A DNA stretch of 7,298 nt. It comes from Deltaproteobacteria bacterium. GTDB lineage: Bacteria > Desulfobacterota > Syntrophia > Syntrophales > UBA2210. The translations under genes were made by a program, and so were the position numbers. Below, piece by piece: positions 1 through 6,165 of this stretch. Within the stretch, counting starts at the first letter, position 1. Every line of letters begins with the position of its first letter. The DNA lies in NCBI GenBank assembly GCA_019313735.1, contig JAFDAR010000068.1, forward strand, positions 1 to 7,298. The letters are read 5' to 3'. The notes below the pieces were generated by a model. It searched no databases. It saw only the letters and a list, made by a program, of their open reading frames with translations, and was not told where the DNA came from.

Positions 1-16
1 ATATATATATCATTTG

Positions 17-26
17 AGGGAAGGGG
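17..26 (+). promoter_or_regulatory. Ribosome binding site that sets the hom start
   Basis: AGGGAAGGGG lies 8 bases before the GTG at 35, a near-ideal purine-rich Shine-Dalgarno site. It favours GTG 35 over the in-frame TTG at 14, which would place the site inside the coding region and has only AT repeat sequence upstream. Confidence 0.75.
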
Positions 27-34
27 TTGTTCAA

Positions 35-1354
35 GTGGGTAGAGATATATATGCAGGTTTGATCGGTTTTGGAACTATCGGCACAGGTGTTGTAAAATTG
101 TTGAATGAAAATGACGAGCTGATCCTGAAACGCCTGGGCGCGAGGCTTGTTATCAAAAAAATAGCGGATGTCGATATTGAAACCACGAGGCCGGTACATG
201 TCGAAAAAGAGCAACTCACGACGGACGTAAATGAGATCCTGACAGACCCGGATATCTCCATTGTTGTGGAACTGGTGGGAGGCTGCACCCACGCGAAGAC
301 GTTTGTGCTGGAGGCTATACGAAACGGGAAACATGTGGTTACCGCGAACAAGGCACTCCTCGCTAATTATGGGGATGAGATATTCACCGCCGCCGATGAC
401 AAAAAAGTCAATATAGGCTTTGAGGCAAGCGTAGGGGGGACGATCCCCATTATAAAGACATTGAAGGAAAGCCTCGCAGGTAATAACATTGAATCCATTT
501 TCGGAATCATGAATGGAACATGTAATTACATACTGACGAACATGACCAGAGATGGCAAAGACTTCGACTCGGCGCTGAAAGACGCGCAGGATCTCGGATT
601 TGCCGAGGCGGATCCGACGTATGATATCGAGGCCGTCGATACAGCGCACAAACTCGCGATAACGCTGTCCCTGTCCTATGGCAAACGTGTGGTCCTGGAT
701 GATATCTACAGAGAGGGAATATCAAAAATAAGTCAGCAGGACATAGAATTTGCCAGAGAGCTGGGATATACCATCAAACTTCTCGCCATCGCGATCAGAA
801 GGGGCGATATCATAGAGGCGCGGATACATCCGACCATGATACCTTTTGACCACATACTGGCCAGCGTCAACGGAAATTTCAATGCCTTCCATCTGATCGG
901 CGATGCCTCTGATTCAGTGTTTCTTTACGGCCAGGGCGCCGGTATGATGCCGACAGCGAGTGCGGTAGTAGGTGACATGATAGATATATCAAGGGATATC
1001 ATGGCTGGAGTATGGAAGAGGGTTCCGCTTCGTTCCTACAGGGAAAACCAGATCGAGGATATCGATCTACTCGGAATGGATGATGTCGCGACAAATTATT
1101 ACTTCAGATTTTCAGCGGTTGACCGTCCGGGGGTGCTCTCCGCGATATCGGGGATCCTGGGAGCTCACAACATAAGCATATCTTCTGTCATTCAGAAGGA
1201 AAGAAAACTTGACAGAGACGCGGTGCCGGTTGTCGTCACAACATATAAGGCAAGGGAAAAAGATGTTCAAATGGCGCTGGAAGAGATAGACAGGCTTGAC
1301 GTTGTGTTTGGAAAAACAACATTGATCAGGATCGAGGATGACGCGCTGAGATGA
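35..1354 (+). CDS. hom: Homoserine dehydrogenase with C-terminal ACT domain
   Basis: Cytoplasmic NAD(P)H-dependent reduction of aspartate 4-semialdehyde to homoserine, the branch point to threonine and methionine. Seen, numbering from the GTG at 35 (439 aa): a Rossmann GxGxxG (G11, G13, G16), the TANK loop with lysine K106, NGTCNY at 160-165, and the family signature around 193-206 (ADPTYD, then D202 and K206). K106 and K206 match the lysines implicated in catalysis in the family. A C-terminal ACT domain (about 355-435, with DRPGVL) is usual for monofunctional bacterial enzymes and normally gives feedback inhibition by threonine; that control is inferred here. The open frame reaches back to a TTG at 14, but GTG 35 has the better ribosome binding site and a normal N-terminus. 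One signature position that is usually glycine is alanine (A200). The stop overlaps the next gene by 4 bases (ATGA), suggesting translational coupling. Confidence 0.96.
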   Translation: MGRDIYAGLIGFGTIGTGVVKLLNENDELILKRLGARLVIKKIADVDIETTRPVHVEKEQLTTDVNEILTDPDISIVVELVGGCTHAKTFVLEAIRNGKHVVTANKALLANYGDEIFTAADDKKVNIGFEASVGGTIPIIKTLKESLAGNNIESIFGIMNGTCNYILTNMTRDGKDFDSALKDAQDLGFAEADPTYDIEAVDTAHKLAITLSLSYGKRVVLDDIYREGISKISQQDIEFARELGYTIKLLAIAIRRGDIIEARIHPTMIPFDHILASVNGNFNAFHLIGDASDSVFLYGQGAGMMPTASAVVGDMIDISRDIMAGVWKRVPLRSYRENQIEDIDLLGMDDVATNYYFRFSAVDRPGVLSAISGILGAHNISISSVIQKERKLDRDAVPVVVTTYKAREKDVQMALEEIDRLDVVFGKTTLIRIEDDALR

Positions 1355-2583
1355 AATATATTGTTTTGCTGGGCGATGGAATGGCGGATTATCCCCTACC
1401 TGAACTGGGAGGGAAGACCCCCATTGAATTCGCCGACACACCCAATATGGATAGAATAGCGGGCGGGGGTACTGTAGGGCTGATCGATACGATTCCCACC
1501 GGATTTACACCCGGAAGTGATGTGGCGAATCTGTCTGTGCTGGGATATGATCCGAAAAAGTACCATACCGGGCGCGCGCCTCTGGAAGCGGCGAGCATGG
1601 GTGTGAACCTGGCCCCCGATGATGTGGCCTTTCGCTGTAATCTCGTAACCTTCGGTTCAGCTGGGGGTAAGACCATAATAGAAGATTTCACTTCCGGCCA
1701 TATAACATCTGAAGAAGCATCTCTGATTATAGACAGTCTCAACAGGGAACTTGCTTCGCCGGTTATAGATTTTCATCCCGGAGTCGGATACAGACACCTG
1801 ATGGTCTATAAAGGTGGTCCTGTCTCGCTGGAGACGACTCCCCCTCACGATATCGTTGGAAAGCCCATTGGGGGCTGGCCCCCCAAAGGAAAAGGATCAG
1901 AAGAAATCAGCAGTCTCATGGAGCGTTCGCGCGATATATTGAAAAATCATCCTGTAAACATCGCGCGTGCGTCGAAGGGAAAAAAAACCGCCGATTCAAT
2001 CTGGTTGTGGGGAGAGGGGAGGGCACCCAGGATGGAACCCCTGACTGCCCGATATGGTGGCATAAAGGGCGGTGTCATATCTGCTGTCGATCTCATAATG
2101 GGGATTGGAATCTATGCGGGCCTCGAAACCCTCCACGTTGAGGGCGCTACCGGTTATACAGACACAAACTACAGAGGAAAGGCAGACAGGGCCCTCGAAT
2201 ACCTCAGGGACGGTGATTTTGTATTTCTCCATGTAGAGGCCCCTGATGAAATGGGACATGAGGGTGACATAGAGGGAAAGATAAAGGCCATAGAGGATTT
2301 TGATAAAAAGGTGGTGGGAACTGTACTGTCCGGAATAAACACCCTGGGGGACTTCAGGATTATTGTGTTGAGCGACCACCCGACACCGATAAGCCTGAAG
2401 ACACATGTGTCGGATCCGAGTCCCTTTGCTGTGCTGTCTTCTATTGATGGAGAGAATGTTGCGACCGGTGTTACCTATAATGAAATGACAGCCAGAAATG
2501 CAGGCATTGTAGTTTCTCCCGGCTGTTTATTAATAGATTACTTTATGGGAGACTGGAGGAGATTTATTGAAGAAAAAAGGTGA
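1351..2583 (+). CDS. Phosphoglycerate mutase-like protein, probable homoserine kinase (ThrB2 type)
   Basis: Alkaline-phosphatase superfamily protein of 410 aa, the length of archaeal-type cofactor-independent phosphoglycerate mutase (ApgM) and not of the roughly 510 aa GpmI form. Seen: GDGM with metal ligand D9; the TPGSDVANLSVLGYDP motif with nucleophile S56; a second metal set D299 and H303 (in APDEMGHEGD); D342-H343; and H352. All superfamily catalytic and metal residues appear present. Known: a subfamily of these proteins has been proposed as homoserine kinase in bacteria lacking classical GHMP-type ThrB, often beside hom, and I recall genetic support for this in Desulfovibrio and Bacteroides. 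Inferred: the 4-base overlap with hom makes homoserine kinase the better call here, making O-phosphohomoserine for threonine synthase. A true glycolytic mutase cannot be excluded from sequence alone. The stop lies 17 bases inside the next gene. Confidence 0.85.
   Translation: MKYIVLLGDGMADYPLPELGGKTPIEFADTPNMDRIAGGGTVGLIDTIPTGFTPGSDVANLSVLGYDPKKYHTGRAPLEAASMGVNLAPDDVAFRCNLVTFGSAGGKTIIEDFTSGHITSEEASLIIDSLNRELASPVIDFHPGVGYRHLMVYKGGPVSLETTPPHDIVGKPIGGWPPKGKGSEEISSLMERSRDILKNHPVNIARASKGKKTADSIWLWGEGRAPRMEPLTARYGGIKGGVISAVDLIMGIGIYAGLETLHVEGATGYTDTNYRGKADRALEYLRDGDFVFLHVEAPDEMGHEGDIEGKIKAIEDFDKKVVGTVLSGINTLGDFRIIVLSDHPTPISLKTHVSDPSPFAVLSSIDGENVATGVTYNEMTARNAGIVVSPGCLLIDYFMGDWRRFIEEKR
2555..2561 (+). 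promoter_or_regulatory. Ribosome binding site for the TTG-started thioesterase
   Basis: GGAGGAG lies 5 bases before the TTG at 2567, inside the last codons of the upstream gene. It is a strong match to the Shine-Dalgarno consensus and decides this rare start codon. The placement implies the thioesterase is translated by ribosomes finishing the kinase-like gene. Confidence 0.7.
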
Positions 2584-2986
2584 GTTCAGGGTAAGAGTAA
2601 TCTATGCCGATACAGATGCCATGGGCATAGTCTATCACGCCAACTATATAAAATGGTTCGAGGTAGGCCGGGCGGAGCTGATGCGCGAGGTTGGTATCGT
2701 TTATTCCGAACTTGAAGCCGCGGGATACAACCTGCCGGTAACAAAGATGGGGTGTCATTATCTTTTGCCTGCAAGGTACGATGATGTACTGGTGATTGAA
2801 ACAGAGATAACCAGTATCAAGCGGGCCAGCGTGAGGTTTGATTATGTCATACGCGATGAAAAGAAAGAGCAGATTCTTGCCGAGGGATTTACGCTTCATC
2901 CCTTTACAAACAATGAGGGAAAGATAGTAAGGGTGCCGCATTATATATTGGATAAGATAAATGAAGCAACAAAAGGAGATCTTTAA
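2567..2986 (+). CDS. Acyl-CoA thioesterase, YbgC/4-hydroxybenzoyl-CoA thioesterase family
   Basis: Single hot-dog-fold domain of 139 aa, the standard size for the family, probably acting in the cytoplasm as a homotetramer and hydrolysing acyl-CoA thioesters. The signature YADTDAMGIVYHANY covers residues 13-27. D17 aligns with the catalytic aspartate of the Pseudomonas 4-hydroxybenzoyl-CoA thioesterase, and the HANYIKWFEVGR segment follows as expected. The substrate cannot be told from the sequence; YbgC members usually act on short-chain or aryl acyl-CoAs. The start is TTG at 2567, supported by a strong ribosome binding site and by the family start shortly before the first beta strand. It overlaps the preceding gene by 17 bases and the next by 1 base (TAATG). 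YbgC is classically linked with the Tol-Pal operon, but no tol genes are in this window. Confidence 0.92.
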   Translation: MKKKGEFRVRVIYADTDAMGIVYHANYIKWFEVGRAELMREVGIVYSELEAAGYNLPVTKMGCHYLLPARYDDVLVIETEITSIKRASVRFDYVIRDEKKEQILAEGFTLHPFTNNEGKIVRVPHYILDKINEATKGDL

Positions 2987-3675
2987 TGGCAGATAAGTTG
3001 ACAAAGAAAGAATTGGAACAACCGGATGAATTTCACACCATTGGGTGGGAAATCATGCAGTACATATCCGAACACAGGAACAGGTTTTACGCGGCCGGGG
3101 TTGCTGTACTCCTCATCATTATCCTGCTTGGAGGGTGGTATTTCTACCGCGTAAATTATGAGAACAAGGCCGAGCGCATGTATTCGTCGGCGTATAATTC
3201 GTATTCTCTGCAGGGCAGCTCCAGCGATATGAAGGACGCGTATCTGAGCGCTGTGGGAATATACACTAATCTCGTAAAGGAATATCCCGGCAGCCGCGCG
3301 GCTACGCTTTCTTTTTATAATATGGGGAATATCTATTTTAATATCGGCGAGGTGGAAAAATCCATCGAGGCCTATAAGACATTCCTGAAAAGGTCAGAGA
3401 AACACGATATCCTGACCGCTCTTGCCTACTATGGGCTGGGCTATTGCTACGAAAAGAATAAGAATTATAATAATGCCCTGAAATCTTTCGAAAATTCTAA
3501 CAGGCGCATACAAGGAACGCTATTTGAATCTATAAATTACGCCAACATGGGAAGGATATACGAAAAGATGGGCAGACAGAAAGAGGCGTTGGAATTTTAT
3601 CGTAAGACTGCCCAAAAAACGAACGATCCCCTTATGGAAATGCTGGTGAAGAGCAGAATAGCGGCTCTCAGTTAG
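2986..3675 (+). CDS. Membrane-anchored tetratricopeptide repeat protein (YfgM-like architecture)
   Basis: 229 aa. A short charged N-terminus (1-34) ending in HRNR precedes one hydrophobic helix (about 35-54); the positive-inside rule puts the N-terminus in the cytoplasm and the rest in the periplasm. At least three TPR units follow, at about 107-140 (SFYNMGNIYFNIGEVEKSIE), 144-176 (AYYGLGYCYEKNKNYNNALK) and 182-214 (NYANMGRIYEKMGRQKEALE). The order of short cytoplasmic tail, single helix and periplasmic TPRs is that of YfgM, an ancillary factor of the Sec translocon and periplasmic chaperone network; similarity is architectural and the function is inferred. The ATG at 2986 follows AAGGAG with 7 bases spacing and overlaps the previous stop by one base. 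It is the last gene of the hom run, directly before the repeat-bearing gap. Confidence 0.8.
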   Translation: MADKLTKKELEQPDEFHTIGWEIMQYISEHRNRFYAAGVAVLLIIILLGGWYFYRVNYENKAERMYSSAYNSYSLQGSSSDMKDAYLSAVGIYTNLVKEYPGSRAATLSFYNMGNIYFNIGEVEKSIEAYKTFLKRSEKHDILTALAYYGLGYCYEKNKNYNNALKSFENSNRRIQGTLFESINYANMGRIYEKMGRQKEALEFYRKTAQKTNDPLMEMLVKSRIAALS

Positions 3676-3680
3676 GTAAT

Positions 3681-3715
3681 CGTTCACCGTTCACGGTTCA
3701 CAGTTTACGGTTTTT
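3681..3715 (+). repeat. Tandem 7-bp repeat array, left arm (5 units)
   Basis: Five consecutive heptamers: CGTTCAC, CGTTCAC, GGTTCAC, AGTTTAC, GGTTTTT. The last two are degenerate. The array starts 5 bases after the TPR gene stop. A second array of the same unit in opposite orientation lies at 3791-3818. Over 24 positions (3689-3712 against the reverse complement of 3793-3816) the two match at 20, so they could form an imperfect long-range stem around an 80-base loop. Confidence 0.8.
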
Positions 3716-3719
3716 CCAA
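3698..3719 (+). repeat. Direct repeat, long copy (22 bp)
   Basis: TCACAG, then TTTACGG, then TTTTTCCAA. The short copy at 3780-3794 is TCACAG joined straight to TTTTTCCAA, which is this sequence minus exactly one 7-bp unit. This suggests slippage or copying within a heptamer-based element. Confidence 0.7.
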
Positions 3720-3779
3720 TAAACTATGCAACGATGAGTGAGGCCCAACGATTAAAGCGTTTTGGATATTTACTTCAAC

Positions 3780-3794
3780 TCACAGTTTTTCCAA
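3780..3794 (+). repeat. Direct repeat, short copy (15 bp)
   Basis: TCACAGTTTTTCCAA, identical to 3698-3719 except for loss of one 7-bp unit. It runs directly into the inverted heptamer array at 3791-3818, so the right side of the gap carries both a direct and an inverted copy of left-side sequence. Confidence 0.7.
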
Positions 3795-3818
3795 CCGATA
3801 ACCGTGAACCGTAAACCG
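3791..3818 (-). repeat. Tandem 7-bp repeat array, right arm (4 units, inverted)
   Basis: Four heptamers each ending in ACCG on the plus strand: CCAACCG, ATAACCG, TGAACCG, TAAACCG; the minus strand reads CGGTTTA, CGGTTCA, CGGTTAT, CGGTTGG. This is the left array's unit in opposite orientation. It ends 24 bases before the iorA start codon and lies in an open in-frame extension of iorA, so a gene finder could wrongly translate it. Confidence 0.8.
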
Positions 3819-3842
3819 TTGTTTAGAAAGGTTATAAATAAC

Positions 3843-5588
3843 ATGAAGCAATTGATGTCAGGGAATGAGGCAATAGCAAGGGGGGCGTATGAGCATGGCA
3901 TTACCTTTGCCTCCGCGTATCCCGGAACCCCGAGCACCGAAATAATGGAGACATTTTCCAAATATGACGGTGTTTACGCCGAGTGGGCCCCGAATGAAAA
4001 GGTGGCCCTTGAGGTGGGAATAGGGGCGGCGCTGGGTGGCGCAAGGGCACTCGTGGTAATGAAGCATGTGGGCGTTAACGTTGCCGCCGATCCCCTCTTT
4101 ACCGTGAGCTACACCGGTATTGAGGGAGGGTTGGTTATTATCAGCGCGGACGATCCCTCCATGCACAGCTCCCAGAATGAACAGGACAACAGGAACTACG
4201 CAAGATCCGCCAAAATCCCGATGTTGGAGCCTTCAGACAGCAGCGAAGCAAAGGAATTCATAAAGATCGCCTTCAGGATGAGCGAAGAATTTGACACGCC
4301 AGTCTTTCTGAGAACCACCACGAGGGTTTCACACTCCAAATCCGTTGTCGAGATGGAAGACCCGAAAGCCTGTGAGGAAAAAAGGGGCACCCGGTATGAT
4401 CCGTCAAAATATGTGATGGTTCCCGCCAAGGCGAGACAGCGAAGGATTGAAGTTGAAAAGAGGATGGAGAGGCTCTTGGAGTTTGCGGAAACCTTTCCCG
4501 AAAACAGGATGGAGATAAATGATACAAAGGTAGGAATCATAACGGCCGGGATGCCTTATAACTATGCGAAAGACGTTTTCCCCGAATATTCCTATCTCAA
4601 GCTGGGCATGGTTCATCCCCTCCCTCGCGACCTGATCAGGGAATTTGCCTCGAAAGTGGAAAGATTATACGTTGCTGAAGAACTGGACCCATTTATTGAA
4701 GAACAGGTAAGAGCAATGGGTATAGATGTCGTCGGCAAGGAAGTATTTCCCTATACAGGTGAATTTGATCCCGGTATAGTGAAAAGAGCCATCACAGGCA
4801 ATGAAGCGACGGGCGGCAATCTGCCAGGTCTCTCGCTGCCGCAAAGGCCTCCGAATCTCTGTCCCGGGTGCCCCCACAGGGGACTTTTTTATGTCCTGGG
4901 AAAGATGAAGGTGTTTGTAACGGGCGATATAGGGTGCTACACCCTCGCCTTTATGAAACCGCTTGAGGGTATAGGGTCTACCATCTGTATGGGGGCCAGC
5001 ATAGGCATGGCGCACGGTATGGATAAAGCCCTGGAAGAGAAGGGAAAGGTTGTGGGAGTGATTGGTGATTCCACCTTTATCCACTCGGGCATCACGCCCC
5101 TTCTGAACATGGTCTACAACAGGAGCAATGCGGTTGTTGTCATATGCGACAACAGGACAACCGCCATGACCGGGATGCAGGAAAATCCCGCGACCGGCTT
5201 TACTCTGCAGGGCAAACCAACCAGGGCGCTCGATTTTGTCAAACTCGCAGAGGCACTTGGCCTGGATAACGTGAGGGTGATCGATCCCTTTGATATGAAG
5301 AACACGTCAAGGGCGCCATGCGCCCTGCTTGCCGTGAAACAAAAACTGCCCGGCAGGACACCGTTAAGAGTTGATCCGGACAAGTGTACCGGGTGCAAGG
5401 CGTGCCTTGGACTGGGATGTCCTCCGATCTCATGGAAAAGGTTTGAGGATATGGATATGAAGATAGAAAAAAAGACAAAAAAACAGGAGGGAATAGCCGT
5501 TATAGATTCCGCTCTCTGTAATGGGTGCACCCTGTGTCAGCAGTTATGCAGTGCGGGAGCCATAGAGGAGGTCGTGGAAAATGGATGA
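3843..5588 (+). CDS. iorA: Indolepyruvate:ferredoxin oxidoreductase, alpha subunit
   Basis: Large subunit (581 aa) of the thiamine diphosphate enzyme that converts arylpyruvates, formed by transamination of aromatic amino acids, to aryl-acetyl-CoA and CO2 while reducing ferredoxin. Domains in order: N-terminal 2-oxoacid oxidoreductase (pyrimidine-binding) domain opening with SGNEAIARGAYEHG and YPGTPSTEIMETF; CPGCPHRG at 340-347; the diphosphate/metal-binding motif from G408-D409-S410 to D436-N437; and a C-terminal two-cluster ferredoxin domain, with C515, C518, C521, C526-P and C559, C562, C565, C569. The last cysteine is followed by serine, where proline is common. The frame opens at an ATG at 3762, but its extra 27 codons translate repeat DNA; ATG 3843 gives the usual N-terminus, with AAAGG 11 bases upstream, a rather long spacing. 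The stop overlaps iorB by 8 bases. Confidence 0.96.
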   Translation: MKQLMSGNEAIARGAYEHGITFASAYPGTPSTEIMETFSKYDGVYAEWAPNEKVALEVGIGAALGGARALVVMKHVGVNVAADPLFTVSYTGIEGGLVIISADDPSMHSSQNEQDNRNYARSAKIPMLEPSDSSEAKEFIKIAFRMSEEFDTPVFLRTTTRVSHSKSVVEMEDPKACEEKRGTRYDPSKYVMVPAKARQRRIEVEKRMERLLEFAETFPENRMEINDTKVGIITAGMPYNYAKDVFPEYSYLKLGMVHPLPRDLIREFASKVERLYVAEELDPFIEEQVRAMGIDVVGKEVFPYTGEFDPGIVKRAITGNEATGGNLPGLSLPQRPPNLCPGCPHRGLFYVLGKMKVFVTGDIGCYTLAFMKPLEGIGSTICMGASIGMAHGMDKALEEKGKVVGVIGDSTFIHSGITPLLNMVYNRSNAVVVICDNRTTAMTGMQENPATGFTLQGKPTRALDFVKLAEALGLDNVRVIDPFDMKNTSRAPCALLAVKQKLPGRTPLRVDPDKCTGCKACLGLGCPPISWKRFEDMDMKIEKKTKKQEGIAVIDSALCNGCTLCQQLCSAGAIEEVVENG

Positions 5589-6159
5589 ATCCGTGAGAAG
5601 CGTATTGCTGGTTGGCGTAGGCGGGCAGGGAACAATAATGGCAAGCGACATACTCTCCGCCGTCATGATTGGCGCTGGTTTTGACGCAAAGAAGAGTGAA
5701 GTGCATGGAATGGCTCAGAGGGGAGGGTGTGTAAGCAGTCACGTGAGATTCGGCTCAAAGGTCTATTCTCCTCTTGCCGGAAAGGGAGACGTCGATGTCC
5801 TGGTTTCTTTTGAGAAACTGGAGACCCTGAGATATCTTGAATACCTGAAGGCCGACGGGAAGGTGATTATAAATGAGGAAGAGATATATCCTCCGTCGGT
5901 AAATCTCGGAGAGGCAGAATACCCTCGTGATGCAATAGATTTTGTAAAGGAACACTTTAAGGATGTAAAGGTAGTGAATGCAACTGCCATGGCCCTCCGG
6001 TCGGGAGATAAAAGGATGGCCAACACCGTTATCCTTGGGGTGCTTTCTTCCTGGCTGGATATAGAAGTTGGCATATGGGAAGATGTTCTGAAAAAGAGCT
6101 TTTCCCCGAAGATACTGGAGGGGAATATAAATGCCTTCAGGTCGGGGAGGGGAGTATAG
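5581..6159 (+). CDS. iorB: Indolepyruvate:ferredoxin oxidoreductase, beta subunit
   Basis: Small subunit (192 aa, normal for the family), matching the gamma domain of pyruvate:ferredoxin oxidoreductases and partner of the IorA encoded just upstream. Seen: GVGGQGT at 12-18, typical of this domain; the diagnostic SEVHGMAQRGGCVSSHVRFG at 39-58; and the segment with SPLAGKGDVDVLVSFEKLE. No iron-sulfur motif is expected or present. The ATG lies inside the end of iorA (8-base overlap), with GAGGAGG at 5565-5571 spaced 9 bases before it, so the subunits should be made together in balanced amounts. Together they would let the cell ferment aromatic amino acids, or run the reaction in reverse to assimilate aryl acids. 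No aryl-CoA ligase gene is next to them here. Confidence 0.95.
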   Translation: MDESVRSVLLVGVGGQGTIMASDILSAVMIGAGFDAKKSEVHGMAQRGGCVSSHVRFGSKVYSPLAGKGDVDVLVSFEKLETLRYLEYLKADGKVIINEEEIYPPSVNLGEAEYPRDAIDFVKEHFKDVKVVNATAMALRSGDKRMANTVILGVLSSWLDIEVGIWEDVLKKSFSPKILEGNINAFRSGRGV

Positions 6160-6165
6160 GCGAAG

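Larger units (their letters stand above)
3676..3842. other. Intergenic region between the hom run and iorAB
   Basis: The only gap longer than 10 bases in the window. It contains the inverted heptamer arrays, the direct repeat pair and about 60 bases of unremarkable sequence (3720-3779). No strong hairpin with a U-tract and no well-spaced -35/-10 pair was found, although it is the natural place for an iorAB promoter. The best local hairpin (3686-3697, ACCG/CGGT) has only a 4-bp stem. Confidence 0.6.

Noticed and set aside
1..13. AT dinucleotide run as a promoter or microsatellite
   Set aside because: Only five AT units at the window edge; too short and without context to interpret.
2564..3004. 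Long minus-strand open frames opposite the plus-strand genes
   Set aside because: They lie fully opposite well-recognised genes and show no recognisable motifs; they are a by-product of codon bias on the coding strand.
2567..3675. Part of a Tol-Pal operon (YbgC-like thioesterase plus a TPR protein)
   Set aside because: No tolQ, tolR, tolA, tolB or pal is present, and the TPR protein has an N-terminal membrane anchor, unlike secreted YbgF/CpoB.
3676..3720. Rho-independent terminator after the TPR gene
   Set aside because: The T-run at 3711-3715 has no GC-rich stem before it; the only local hairpin has a 4-bp stem (3686-3697).
3681..3818. CRISPR array
   Set aside because: Units are 7 bp, contiguous and without spacers; the two blocks are inverted relative to each other and no cas genes are present.
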